This document shows positions 15,940-24,535 of a stretch of 43,568 nt of DNA, piece by piece. The notes beneath the pieces were generated by a model. The model was not told the origin of the DNA and did not search any database. It saw only the letters and a program-made list of their open reading frames with translations. Made by a program: the position numbers and the translations under genes. The first letter of the stretch is position 1. Each line of letters opens with the position of its first letter. This DNA is from Desulfurococcaceae archaeon UBA285 (GTDB lineage: Archaea > Thermoproteota > Thermoprotei_A > Sulfolobales > Desulfurococcaceae), in the NCBI GenBank assembly GCA_002495025.1, contig DADP01000036.1, positions 1,590-45,157 on the forward strand, written 5' to 3'.

Positions 15940-15992
15940 ATTCAGAAATGAGTATTCTTCACCGTTCAGCGTTCGGGTTCCCTCATCACAGC
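15940..15992 (-). ncRNA. C/D box small guide RNA
   Basis: On the minus strand all four boxes of an archaeal C/D sRNA occur in order with canonical spacing. Box C is GTGATGA (15983-15989), followed by a 13-base guide, GGGAACCCGAACG. Box D' is CTGA (15966-15969), with a 3-base spacer to box C' GTGAAGA (15956-15962). A 10-base guide ATACTCATTT follows, then box D CTGA (15942-15945). An AT-rich TATA-like stretch sits ~20-30 bases upstream. Such RNAs direct 2'-O-methylation of rRNA or tRNA by L7Ae, Nop5 and fibrillarin. The expected target complements are CGUUCGGGUUCCC and AAAUGAGUAU. The target molecule is not known. Confidence 0.78.
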
Positions 15993-16035
15993 CACTTATT
16001 ATCTCTATAATAATATATCTTGAATAGGTGTTTAT

Positions 16036-16941
16036 ATGTGTAGAATACTTGGACTAGTCTATACTCAGCATAGTAGTGGGTCTTCTAGTAGTGAATTAAA
16101 TACAAGTATAAGTGAAGTTATAGATGCATTTATAAAAGCTTCACAGTGTGATCCATACCTTCCATATAATTGTAGAGACTTCTGTAAAAACAGTGTTTCT
16201 AGTATTGAAAATAATTGCAGTCATAGTGATGGCTGGGGTCTATCCATTATTACATTTAACTCCAACACGCAAGGTAGTGTCTACTACTATAGGTCTACAA
16301 CACCCATTTATAGAAAGACCTCTAGTGTACTCCTAATTGACGTAGCCAATAAAATCCTGTCTCTCGGAGAACCCGTTACACTCTACCTTGTACTCCACAG
16401 TAGAAAAAAGTCTCCTGGTGAACCGTTTGGATTAGAATATACACATCCATTTATGTATAATTTCGAACACGGTGTGGCGTGGTTTTCACACAATGGAAGT
16501 GCAAGTAAACGAGAATTAGCTGGTTCACTCGGGATAGGAGGCGAAGAAAACTATGTAGACTCACAGCTCCTTGGATTCTACATAGTTAAATACATTAGAG
16601 AGTGTGTTAAGGGAGAAGGCGATCTAGAGCACTGTGTAATAGAAGCATATAGAAAAGCTAAAAACTATATTCCAAGCAATACTGGATTCAATACAACACT
16701 ACTACTGCTCTGGAAGAACACAGTCCACTTATACATATCGCAATGGGTAAACAACCCCAGTAGCGAGGATAGAAAGAAATACTATGATATAATAGCCCGT
16801 GTTTCAAACAACCTTGTCTACACGGCTTCTATAACTATAAGAGAATACTTACCACTTAATCAACAGAGAGAACTCAGAGTAATAGAGCCCGGTGTCTATG
16901 AATTAAAACCAAGCAGTCTGGTTAAACTAGGAGATTTATAG
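16036..16941 (+). CDS. Class II glutamine amidotransferase domain protein
   Basis: An N-terminal-nucleophile amidohydrolase of 301 residues. It begins MCRILGLVY, so Cys2 becomes the catalytic N-terminal residue after Met removal. Other family marks are HSDGWGLSII, LVLHSRKKSPGEP and HPFMYNFEHGVAWFSHNGS. There is no synthetase or transferase domain, so the acceptor of the ammonia (or the amide bond cleaved) is unknown. The domain resembles stand-alone YafJ-like amidotransferases. ATG 16036 follows AGGTG. The neighbouring NAD-kinase-like gene starts 15 bases after it and may be co-transcribed. Confidence 0.82.
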   Translation: MCRILGLVYTQHSSGSSSSELNTSISEVIDAFIKASQCDPYLPYNCRDFCKNSVSSIENNCSHSDGWGLSIITFNSNTQGSVYYYRSTTPIYRKTSSVLLIDVANKILSLGEPVTLYLVLHSRKKSPGEPFGLEYTHPFMYNFEHGVAWFSHNGSASKRELAGSLGIGGEENYVDSQLLGFYIVKYIRECVKGEGDLEHCVIEAYRKAKNYIPSNTGFNTTLLLLWKNTVHLYISQWVNNPSSEDRKKYYDIIARVSNNLVYTASITIREYLPLNQQRELRVIEPGVYELKPSSLVKLGDL

Positions 16942-16956
16942 AGGAGTGATTAACCC

Positions 16957-18075
16957 TTGAAGAATAAGACAATAGGATTTATAGTAAATCCAATAGCTGG
17001 AATGGGGGGTTCAGTCGGCTTAAAAGGCACTGATGGAGACGCCTACTATAAAGCACTAGAGAGAGGAGCAAAACCCGTAGCTCCCCACAGGGCTCTAGAA
17101 TTCCTCGAAGCAGTAAACCACGAGGGGTTTAGAATTGTAGTAGCAGCTGGAGTAATGGGTGAGGAAATCGTCGCTAGAAGTAGACATAGAGATAAATTAT
17201 ACATGGTATTAGGCGAGCGGAAAACCAGTACCAGTAGAGAAGACACTATTAGAATTGCCCGTGAAATGCGTAGACTAGTAGACATAATAGTGTTTGTTGG
17301 TGGTGATGGAACAGCAAGAGATATACATGAAGCAGTAGACATGGAAATACCCGTTCTAGGCGTACCTAGTGGTGTAAAAATGTATAGTTCTGTCTTTGCT
17401 GTAAACCCAGTGGCGGCTGCTAGAATACTCGAAGAATTCCTCGAGGATAAAGCAATAATAGTAGAACGCGAAGTAATGGATATAGATGAAGAAGCATTTA
17501 GAAGAGACGAGTTTTCAATAAAACTCCATGGATACCTCTTAGTCCCAGTAGTTGAGGGGTTAATTCAATCCTCTAAGAGCATATATAGTGGTGTAGATGA
17601 AGAACTATCCAAGGAAGCCATTGCAGAATACATAATTGAATCAATGGAAAAAGACACACCATACATACTAGGCCCTGGAACCACTGTTAAAGCAATATGT
17701 AGAAAACTAGGTTTAAACTGTACTCTACTAGGATTCGACGTCTTATTAAACAAGGAGTTAATTATACGAGATGCATGGGAGAGGGATTTACTAGATGTAA
17801 TTACAAAACACAATAGAGTAAAAGTAGTATTAACACCAATTGGGGGACAAGGCTTCCTCCTTGGTCGTGGCAATCAACAATTATCTCCAAGAGTTCTCCG
17901 TTTAATAGATAAAAAAGACTTGATTGTAGTAGCAACTACAAACAAGATCAGGAGTGTACCATATCTGCTAGTAGATACCGGTGATCCAGAGATAGATGTA
18001 AAGTTCTCTGGTTATATAAGAGTACTCGTAGACTACAATAGATTTATAGTTGTAAAAGTAGTTGCACAGAGATAA
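16957..18075 (+). CDS. NAD kinase-like protein of the ATP-NAD/AcoX kinase family (COG3199)
   Basis: A 372-residue protein of the diacylglycerol/NAD kinase fold. The N-terminal segment GFIVNPIAGMGGSVGLKGTDG binds phosphate, and the kinase signature VFVGGDGTARDIHEA carries the GGDGT motif. A later YILGPGTTVKAICRKLG and LTPIGGQGFLLGRGNQQLS complete the family pattern. Members are predicted to phosphorylate NAD, but some act on other substrates, and proof is scarce. TTG start at 16957 with GAGGAGTGATT upstream. The pairing with a class II amidotransferase gene is noted without a known reason. Confidence 0.82.
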   Translation: MKNKTIGFIVNPIAGMGGSVGLKGTDGDAYYKALERGAKPVAPHRALEFLEAVNHEGFRIVVAAGVMGEEIVARSRHRDKLYMVLGERKTSTSREDTIRIAREMRRLVDIIVFVGGDGTARDIHEAVDMEIPVLGVPSGVKMYSSVFAVNPVAAARILEEFLEDKAIIVEREVMDIDEEAFRRDEFSIKLHGYLLVPVVEGLIQSSKSIYSGVDEELSKEAIAEYIIESMEKDTPYILGPGTTVKAICRKLGLNCTLLGFDVLLNKELIIRDAWERDLLDVITKHNRVKVVLTPIGGQGFLLGRGNQQLSPRVLRLIDKKDLIVVATTNKIRSVPYLLVDTGDPEIDVKFSGYIRVLVDYNRFIVVKVVAQR

Positions 18076-18083
18076 TAGAGAAA

Positions 18084-18094
18084 CCTATTTAAAG
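18084..18094 (+). promoter_or_regulatory. Putative BRE/TATA promoter of aIF5A gene
   Basis: CCTATTTAAAG lies about 45 bases before the aIF5A start. Transcription would begin ~25 bases downstream, near 18115, leaving a leader with GAGGTTGAT ahead of ATG 18134. Predicted from motif and spacing. Confidence 0.45.
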
Positions 18095-18133
18095 TTCCAA
18101 TGTATATATTTTCAAAGTCGAGGTTGATTAAAT

Positions 18134-18532
<399 letters not shown>

Positions 18533-18675
18533 CACATTAATTCAATTCATTCTTTTATTTCAACAAAGATAACAATACAACTAGTCCTCAAGAGCATTTA
18601 GAACACTCTTCACGGGTAAAAACTAAGCCTATTTATTTCACTATAAACATAATATATTATATATGGGTGAACTCT

Positions 18676-19536
18676 ATGTCTCAAACTACTTCAGAGGCCA
18701 CGAGATCTCTCAGTAGCGGTCTCGTTATAGCTGGTGCATATGCAGATAAAATCAGACGCACGCTGTTCGCGCAGTTAAAAGACCTTGTAAAACAAGATAA
18801 ATCCTTTAGCAAAGAAGTAGCACGCGCAACTGGAGAATTAAACGCTGTATTATTCCGTATACTCGTAGAGGAATTGAAAATTGAAAAGGGAGATGTAGTT
18901 AGAATAAGAATAAACTATAATGTAGACCCCAATACGAAGAAGGTTATATGGGATTACTCATCACTGAGAATAGAGGTATTTAAACGAGTACCAGATGAAA
19001 CAGTATCTCGAATAGTAGAAGATGTTTTAAAGAATAAACTAGCAGCACTCATTGAAGAATTTGCAAAAGCACCAGTAGCAATAGAGGAAAAAGTAGCTGC
19101 ATTCTCTGCTCCCGAGGGGAAGGAGGAAGAGGTACCAGCGTCCAAAGTTGAAAAACCAGCTCCGTCAACACCTCTTCCACAACCTCAGCCACTACCAGCG
19201 CCACCAGTTACTCTTACTATAAGGGATATTGTGAGCTCTGCTGATGTACTCGGAGAAACCATTGATGGTGGATTACTACTTAAACTAAACGATAAAAAAG
19301 AACAGCCAATAGGCCTGGCTTCTATAACTCCAAGAGGAGATGAACTAGTAATCGACGCCATTATAATATATGAAGGTATAGCTAGGAGGTATATTGGCAA
19401 GAGCCGGGGTAAACTAAGCGATTACGATGAAAACCCGTCTCGCATAATAGACGATCTCGCCAATATAACTCCCACCGAGATACCACGAGATAAAGCAGAC
19501 GAGTTAATACGAGAGAAAATGCAGAGTCTATACTAG
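18676..19536 (+). CDS. DUF2258/ThermoDBP-like protein
   Basis: A 286-residue protein in two parts. Residues ~10-135 contain SGLVIAGAYADKIRRTLFAQ, LNAVLFRILVEELKIEKGD and VVRIRINYNVDP, which I recognise as the DUF2258 type, the family of ThermoDBP, the single-stranded DNA-binding protein that replaces SSB in Thermoproteales. A linker rich in Pro, Glu and Ala (PAPSTPLPQPQPLPAPP) joins a C-terminal domain of ~110 residues without a recognised family. The ATG at 18676 is chosen because GGGTGA ends 5 bases upstream; the GTG at 18667 lies in that site. An AT-rich TATA-like stretch precedes it. DNA binding is inferred from the family call, which I hold at moderate confidence. Confidence 0.6.
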   Translation: MSQTTSEATRSLSSGLVIAGAYADKIRRTLFAQLKDLVKQDKSFSKEVARATGELNAVLFRILVEELKIEKGDVVRIRINYNVDPNTKKVIWDYSSLRIEVFKRVPDETVSRIVEDVLKNKLAALIEEFAKAPVAIEEKVAAFSAPEGKEEEVPASKVEKPAPSTPLPQPQPLPAPPVTLTIRDIVSSADVLGETIDGGLLLKLNDKKEQPIGLASITPRGDELVIDAIIIYEGIARRYIGKSRGKLSDYDENPSRIIDDLANITPTEIPRDKADELIREKMQSLY

Positions 19537-19608
19537 TGTATTTTAAATCCCTTGTTTTTCCTTCTCTCCTCGCTCCACTTATTGTATTTCAATTAGCGAA
19601 CAACCCAC

Positions 19609-19619
19609 TCCTTTAAATC
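19609..19619 (+). promoter_or_regulatory. Putative BRE/TATA promoter of the Xer recombinase gene
   Basis: ACTCCTTTAAATC-like sequence. With a normal ~25-base distance, transcription would start near 19640. That is downstream of the first in-frame ATG (19628), which favours translation from the TTG at 19655 with GGGAGGG before it. Confidence 0.4.
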
Positions 19620-19654
19620 ATTTATTGATGCAATTTAGTTTCAAGGGAGGGTTA

Positions 19655-20653
19655 TTGCCAAAACTCGATGTTGGCGAAGCACCGGAAGAAATACTAGAAT
19701 TGAGTAATGAAGAGATACTAAGAGAATTTATTGATACACTACGAGCAGCTGGTGCTACTAGTGAAACAATAAAGTCATATACAGCAGCTATAAAAGACTT
19801 TCTATCATACATTGGAGATAAACCACTAAGAGAAGTAACACTCAGAGATGTTGTAAACTGGCGTAATGATAGATTAACCAATGGATTCCCCGGAGCTAAA
19901 ACACACGATAAAACAAAGTGGCAGGTTACTATGCACTACTATACAATTATGCTACGCCGCTTCTTCAAGTGGCTTGGTTTAAAAGTAAAAATACCCGGTG
20001 TCAAGAAACCACCAGCTAAAATAGAGGCTTTGAGCGACGAGGAAGTAGCGGCATTATTCTCGGTTGCTAAGAAGCCAAGGGATAAGCTAATACTTCAATT
20101 ACTATTAACCACCGGTCTCCGCAGTAGAGAGCTATTAGAATTGAGAGTTGGAGATATAGACTTCAATAAAGGCGTTATTAAAATACGAGGTGCAAAATAC
20201 GGGAAGGAAAGACTTGTAACTGCTCCAAGAGAAGTCTTTGAGCTACTTGAAGCATGGATAAAACTAAATAATCTTGGATCCAGAGATAAAGTCTTTAATA
20301 TCTCTTATCAAGCACTATACAAAATGCTTAAAAAACTAGCTGTTAAAGCAGGAGTAGATCCAGTCAAAGTTAGACCCCACATTCTAAGACATACATTTGC
20401 CACCATGGCTCTTAGAAGAGGCCTAAGCCTCCCCAGTCTACAAAGGCTTCTAGGACACAGTGATATAAGGACTACTCAGGTATACCTCCATATAACTATA
20501 GAAGATGTCAAAAGAGAATACGAAGAGAAAATAGGAAGTGTAATTAGTGTTAAGAAGTGCTCTGTGTGTGGAAGATATACTTCACTAGATGCACTGTACT
20601 GTCCATATTGTGGAGCACAATTCAAAGTGGACAGTGTAGAAGCTTCTACATAG
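19655..20653 (+). CDS. xerA: XerA-type tyrosine recombinase with C-terminal zinc ribbon
   Basis: Site-specific recombinase, probably the archaeal chromosome-dimer resolvase. From TTG 19655 it has 332 residues. Residues ~20-115 form the SAM-like DNA-binding domain (ETIKSYTAAIKDFLSYIG), and the catalytic domain follows. All catalytic residues are visible: Arg156 in TTGLRSRELLEL, a lysine in the RGAKYGKERL hairpin, His242 and Arg245 in PHILRHTFAT, His268 in LLGHSDIRTTQ and nucleophile Tyr277 in QVYLHI. After it comes an extra zinc ribbon, CSVCGRYTS and YCPYCG (Cys302/305/316/319), absent from the short euryarchaeal XerA. An upstream ATG (19628) would add nine residues. No att repeats or phage genes flank it, so a cellular role is favoured over an integrase. 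Confidence 0.87.
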   Translation: MPKLDVGEAPEEILELSNEEILREFIDTLRAAGATSETIKSYTAAIKDFLSYIGDKPLREVTLRDVVNWRNDRLTNGFPGAKTHDKTKWQVTMHYYTIMLRRFFKWLGLKVKIPGVKKPPAKIEALSDEEVAALFSVAKKPRDKLILQLLLTTGLRSRELLELRVGDIDFNKGVIKIRGAKYGKERLVTAPREVFELLEAWIKLNNLGSRDKVFNISYQALYKMLKKLAVKAGVDPVKVRPHILRHTFATMALRRGLSLPSLQRLLGHSDIRTTQVYLHITIEDVKREYEEKIGSVISVKKCSVCGRYTSLDALYCPYCGAQFKVDSVEAST

Positions 20654-20662
20654 AAGTAAACT

Positions 20663-21121
20663 CTACTCTATTAACCTAGCAATAACTATATGTGGAATCC
20701 TCGAATAACCAGGATTTCTCTCCCGGTATGCTTTAACCAAGTTTTCACCATCTTCAACTGGATAGTTGTCTTCGTATTTCTCTACTACTCCAACTATAGT
20801 TTCATCTAATACTAGAATATAGATTGGGTTTACAGGAATACTCCAGTTTTCACCCGAGTTCTTTATTTCCAATAGTTTTTCAAGAAATTCCTTGTCGCTA
20901 CCATATGAATTACTTAGTACAGCTCTATAGTATGGAGTTATATAGTGTGCAACTATGTAGGCGGCTAACTCATTGTTTTTATATACTTTGATCGTTGTGA
21001 GCTCGCTGTGGTCTTCTAGCACTATGTGCGGACCATACTCAATACTATATCCATTGCTTGCCAGCTCGTTGAGAAACCTCGTTAAATCTCTAATTTTTTC
21101 AACAGCTACTATTCTAGCCAT
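20663..21121 (-). CDS. Hypothetical protein
   Basis: A 152-residue soluble protein that I do not recognise. It starts MARIVAVEKIRDLTRFLNEL, with alternating beta and helix character, several Tyr residues in the middle (VAHYITPYYRAVL), and no hydrophobic helix, cysteine cluster or P-loop. ATG 21121 follows GGTG at acceptable spacing. It is convergent with xerA (9 bases between stops) and divergent from the M28-like gene. Codon use looks like the neighbours, so it is probably a native gene. Confidence 0.6.
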   Translation of the reverse strand: MARIVAVEKIRDLTRFLNELASNGYSIEYGPHIVLEDHSELTTIKVYKNNELAAYIVAHYITPYYRAVLSNSYGSDKEFLEKLLEIKNSGENWSIPVNPIYILVLDETIVGVVEKYEDNYPVEDGENLVKAYRERNPGYSRIPHIVIARLIE

Positions 21122-21216
21122 TAACTACACCATTTAACTACTAGTAGTGAATTAAGTATAATGACTCCTTATTAACAATAATCATGTATAGATAGGTAGA
21201 ATAGTGGAGAACTATA

Positions 21217-22764
21217 ATGCTAGTTGAATCCATTATACCCGGTAGTAGAGAAGAACGCGGGGTAGTTGGAGAAGTAAAACTATATCTGCAGGATCACCTC
21301 GACGATGTATGGACTATTGACGTCCCCGTGTTGAACTGGAAATACAAGTGTATTGTTTCAACTAGCGGTATTGAAAAACAGTGTTTTCCACTACCATATA
21401 GTTCAAATGGTTGTATAGAGATTAAACGCGACTCTATTACATGGATTAATAACCCCGAAGAACTCAGCGCAGTAGATGTAAAAGACAAAGTAGTAGTTAT
21501 GCCATTCCCCGAAGACCCTGTATTACTAAGACTAACTAGTCTACTTGTAGCTCTACGTGGAGGATTATTATTGGTATTCTATGGAGAAGACAATATTATA
21601 CATGGAGGACTAGTAACGGGGTCGCTTGGATTCTCATACAGTCCTACATCAAACCTCTCTATACCAGTTGTATCACTCGATAAAGAAACACTTTCAATAC
21701 TGGTTTCCAATGGTGGTTCTATATGCATTGAACAAGTACTTGGAGATTCAACGGGCTGGATAGTTATGGGTGTTTTAAATGGTAGGAGAGATGAAGAAAT
21801 ACACATTATATCACATCATGATTCACTAATAGGTGGTTTAAAATCAACACCAACTACCATACTTCTTGAAGTAGCGAGGTCTCTGAGCAAGAGGGGTTCA
21901 AACCCCAGGAGATATACAATAGTGTTTACATCGCTTACATCTAGAGAGATAGGAGACCCTGAGCGAACAGAATACAGTTACACCTGGGGAGAAAGATATT
22001 TACTAAGACTACTAGATGCTAGAGGAAGCCTTGATAGAGTAGTTACTAGTATAGCACTAGGACCTCTACTACATAGTAGTGTTTTAAGAATACATGGACA
22101 CTCATTAATACTTGGTTTACTCAGAGATATAGGAGTAGAGGTGAATGAAAATACTTTTCTACTAGAGTCGCATCCATATCTCGAATATGGTGTTCCATCA
22201 ATAACCATTGTCTCTCACGAGTCTCTTAAATATAGAAATACTAGTAGACCAGTTGATAAACAAGTATACAGTGAAGTAGTAGAAAAGACTAGTAAACTAG
22301 TAGAATACATTATCAACAAGCTCTCAGAGAGAGAACAGTGGATTAAAACGCTTAGAGAACACACATATACCAAACTAGGAGATACTAGTCTTGAAATCCG
22401 TGTATTAGCTTCGAGAATACTAGAAACACTACTCGTAGAAGAAGATTTTAGAGCAGTGAGGAGAGTTATCAAGTTGAGTTATGGATTAACATACACGTTG
22501 TGTTTAAACCCGGTATTGTATAGTATAGAGGCCTCTCCATGGAGCACACTATCTCCAAATACACTAAGCAACATTGAAAGAATAGTGAGCGAGTGTAGAG
22601 GACTACTAGTTATTGGTGATAGTGATGGATACTCTACGATTATATCAAGTAGTGGTTTAACAAGAGACTACATTGACTCGCTTGTTAAATATAGAGTCAA
22701 AGTATTAAAGAAGAAAATTGATTATGAGTTTACTAAGACATTGTTGGAGAGTAAGGGTGAATAA
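21217..22764 (+). CDS. M28 peptidase-like protein with degenerate active site
   Basis: A 515-residue protein with M28 aminopeptidase architecture. Residues ~55-175 resemble a PA insert domain (VDVKDKVVVMPFP, RGGLLLVFYGEDN). The peptidase core begins at ~190: IHIISHHDSL supplies a metal-binding H-x-D (His200/Asp202), EVARSLSKRGSNPRRYTIVFTS follows the family, and SHPYLEYGVPSITI has the late histidine (His319). However, the 'DNASG' aspartate is replaced (GLKSTPTT), the catalytic Glu-Glu pair is Arg-Glu (SREIG, 243-244), and the usual third aspartate is not seen. It may be a non-catalytic relative or bind one metal. The remaining ~150 residues are unassigned. It ends 3 bases before proS and is probably co-transcribed. 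Confidence 0.7.
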   Translation: MLVESIIPGSREERGVVGEVKLYLQDHLDDVWTIDVPVLNWKYKCIVSTSGIEKQCFPLPYSSNGCIEIKRDSITWINNPEELSAVDVKDKVVVMPFPEDPVLLRLTSLLVALRGGLLLVFYGEDNIIHGGLVTGSLGFSYSPTSNLSIPVVSLDKETLSILVSNGGSICIEQVLGDSTGWIVMGVLNGRRDEEIHIISHHDSLIGGLKSTPTTILLEVARSLSKRGSNPRRYTIVFTSLTSREIGDPERTEYSYTWGERYLLRLLDARGSLDRVVTSIALGPLLHSSVLRIHGHSLILGLLRDIGVEVNENTFLLESHPYLEYGVPSITIVSHESLKYRNTSRPVDKQVYSEVVEKTSKLVEYIINKLSEREQWIKTLREHTYTKLGDTSLEIRVLASRILETLLVEEDFRAVRRVIKLSYGLTYTLCLNPVLYSIEASPWSTLSPNTLSNIERIVSECRGLLVIGDSDGYSTIISSSGLTRDYIDSLVKYRVKVLKKKIDYEFTKTLLESKGE

Positions 22765-22767
22765 TAC

Positions 22768-24207
22768 TTGTCGAAGAAAGCTATTGGAATAGATAAATTT
22801 ACAGACTTTGACGACTGGTATCAAGATGTATTGAGAGAAGCAGATATAGTTGATATTAGATACCCTGTTAAAGGCATGATTGTGTGGCGTCCATATGGAT
22901 TAAAAGCACTGAGATTAACACAGCGTATTCTAATGGATTTACTCGAGAAGACAGGCCATCAAGAAGCCTACTTCCCCACACTTATTCCCGAATCAGTATT
23001 CTCCAAGGAAAAAGACTTCCTCGAGGGTTTTGGAGGAGAAAGCTTTGTAGTAGAGGGAACTGGTACAAAGAAGTTTAATGAAAGATACTATTTAAGACCT
23101 ACAAGCGAGACAGTAATGTATTACATGTGGAATCTATGGATAAAGGGCCGCAAAGACCTCCCACTTAAAATGTACCAGGTTGTCAATGTATTTAGATATG
23201 AAACCAAAATGACACATCCAATTCTCAGAGTAAGAGAGATAATGGGGTTTATCGAAGCACATACAGCCCATGCCACCCCCGAAGAAGCTGAAATCCAGAT
23301 TAAAGAAGCACTCAGTATATACAAAGAGTTCTTTGATAGACTGCAACTAGCATACTATATTATAAAAACACCTCCATGGGACACATTTGCAGGAGCTGAA
23401 TACAACTACGACTTTATTACTGCAATGCCAGATGGAAAAGGCCTAGAACTAGGTAGTGTAATCAATCTAGGACAGCGATTTGCAAAAGCATTTGACATTA
23501 AATTCATGGATACAGATGGACAAGTAAAATACGTATATCAAACGTGTTACGGTGTGAGCGAGAGAGTACTTGGAGCAGTAATAGCAACACATGGAGATGA
23601 AAAGGGATTATTCTTCCCACCAGAAATAGCACCAATACAAGTAGTAATAGTGCCAATTGCAAAACCAGAAGAAAAACACATATTTGAATACGCGGGTAGA
23701 GTAAAACAACTACTTGAAAGAGAAGGTATACGAGTATACTTAGACGACGACTTAGAACATAATCCTGGATGGAAATACTACTACTGGGAGATGAAGGGCG
23801 TACCAACAAGGCTAGAAATAGGCCCCCGCGAAGTAGAACAGAAAACAGTAACTATTGCAAGAAGGGATGGAGCACCCAAGAAAACAGTTAAACTAGAAGA
23901 ACTAGCATCAACCCTCAGAGAGATATGGGTGGAAATAAACAAGTTCTTGAAACAGAGAGCAATAGAACAACTTAGAAAACTATCAATTATAGCAACAAAC
24001 TGCACACCAGTAGAAAACACTAGAGGACTTATAATTGCACCCTGGGATGGTAGTAGAGAAGAAGCTGAAGAATTAGAGAAAACATTTGGTAAAAGTGTAC
24101 TTGGAGAAATAGTTGAAGCACCCTTCGAGCTACCACCACCCTCAAACTACACTACTTGTAGTGGTAAAAAGGCTGAAAAATGGGCTTTACTAGGGGTAAC
24201 ATATTAG
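22768..24207 (+). CDS. proS: Prolyl-tRNA synthetase, archaeal/eukaryotic type
   Basis: Class II synthetase charging tRNA-Pro. The 479 residues match the archaeal type without the bacterial editing insert. Seen: motif 1 region RPYGLKALRLTQRILM, motif 2 YYLRPTSETVMYYMW with FRYETKMTHPILRVREIMGFIEAH, motif 3 around YGVSERVLGAVIATHGD, an anticodon-binding domain from ~285, and the C-terminal extension ending in ALLGVTY with the typical final tyrosine. TTG start at 22768 with GGTGAATAATAC upstream. It follows the M28-like gene by 3 bases. Confidence 0.97.
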   Translation: MSKKAIGIDKFTDFDDWYQDVLREADIVDIRYPVKGMIVWRPYGLKALRLTQRILMDLLEKTGHQEAYFPTLIPESVFSKEKDFLEGFGGESFVVEGTGTKKFNERYYLRPTSETVMYYMWNLWIKGRKDLPLKMYQVVNVFRYETKMTHPILRVREIMGFIEAHTAHATPEEAEIQIKEALSIYKEFFDRLQLAYYIIKTPPWDTFAGAEYNYDFITAMPDGKGLELGSVINLGQRFAKAFDIKFMDTDGQVKYVYQTCYGVSERVLGAVIATHGDEKGLFFPPEIAPIQVVIVPIAKPEEKHIFEYAGRVKQLLEREGIRVYLDDDLEHNPGWKYYYWEMKGVPTRLEIGPREVEQKTVTIARRDGAPKKTVKLEELASTLREIWVEINKFLKQRAIEQLRKLSIIATNCTPVENTRGLIIAPWDGSREEAEELEKTFGKSVLGEIVEAPFELPPPSNYTTCSGKKAEKWALLGVTY

Positions 24208-24271
24208 TTAAAGGTTTTAAAGGGTAGTCTAGGATTATTTTTAAAAGCATTGTTTTCAAAAGGAGATAGAT

Positions 24272-24520
24272 ATGAGCGAGTATTTAAAACAATTAAAAAT
24301 ACAAATTGCTAGCAAAGTACAAGGAGTAAGATTTCAAGATGTCTCACCACTAGAAATAATGATTTTAAAAGAAGGACAGCCAGAAGTAAGAGTAAAAGAC
24401 GAGAAAGACTATGTTACAGTGAAATATGGAGATCAAGTTATAAAGTATGATAAATGGTATACTAAACCAGAACACCTAGCTGAAATGATCAAAGTCTTCT
24501 TCTCAACACAGAAGAAGTAA
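24272..24520 (+). CDS. Small hypothetical protein
   Basis: An 82-residue, charged, soluble protein. It is helical at the start (YLKQLKIQIASKV), then has beta-like alternation (EVRVKDEKDYVTVKYGDQVIKYD) and a C-terminal helix (EHLAEMIKVFFSTQ). No cysteines, P-loop or membrane segment. ATG 24272 has GGAG 7 bases upstream, and a TATA-like TTTTTAAAAG lies ~30 bases before the start, so it may have its own promoter. I do not recognise the family. Confidence 0.6.
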   Translation: MSEYLKQLKIQIASKVQGVRFQDVSPLEIMILKEGQPEVRVKDEKDYVTVKYGDQVIKYDKWYTKPEHLAEMIKVFFSTQKK

Positions 24521-24535
24521 ACAAGGCAAGCCAAG

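Noticed and set aside
19540..20653. Integrated mobile element around the tyrosine recombinase
   Set aside because: No direct repeats, tRNA fragment, phage or plasmid genes flank it, and the protein resembles the cellular XerA.
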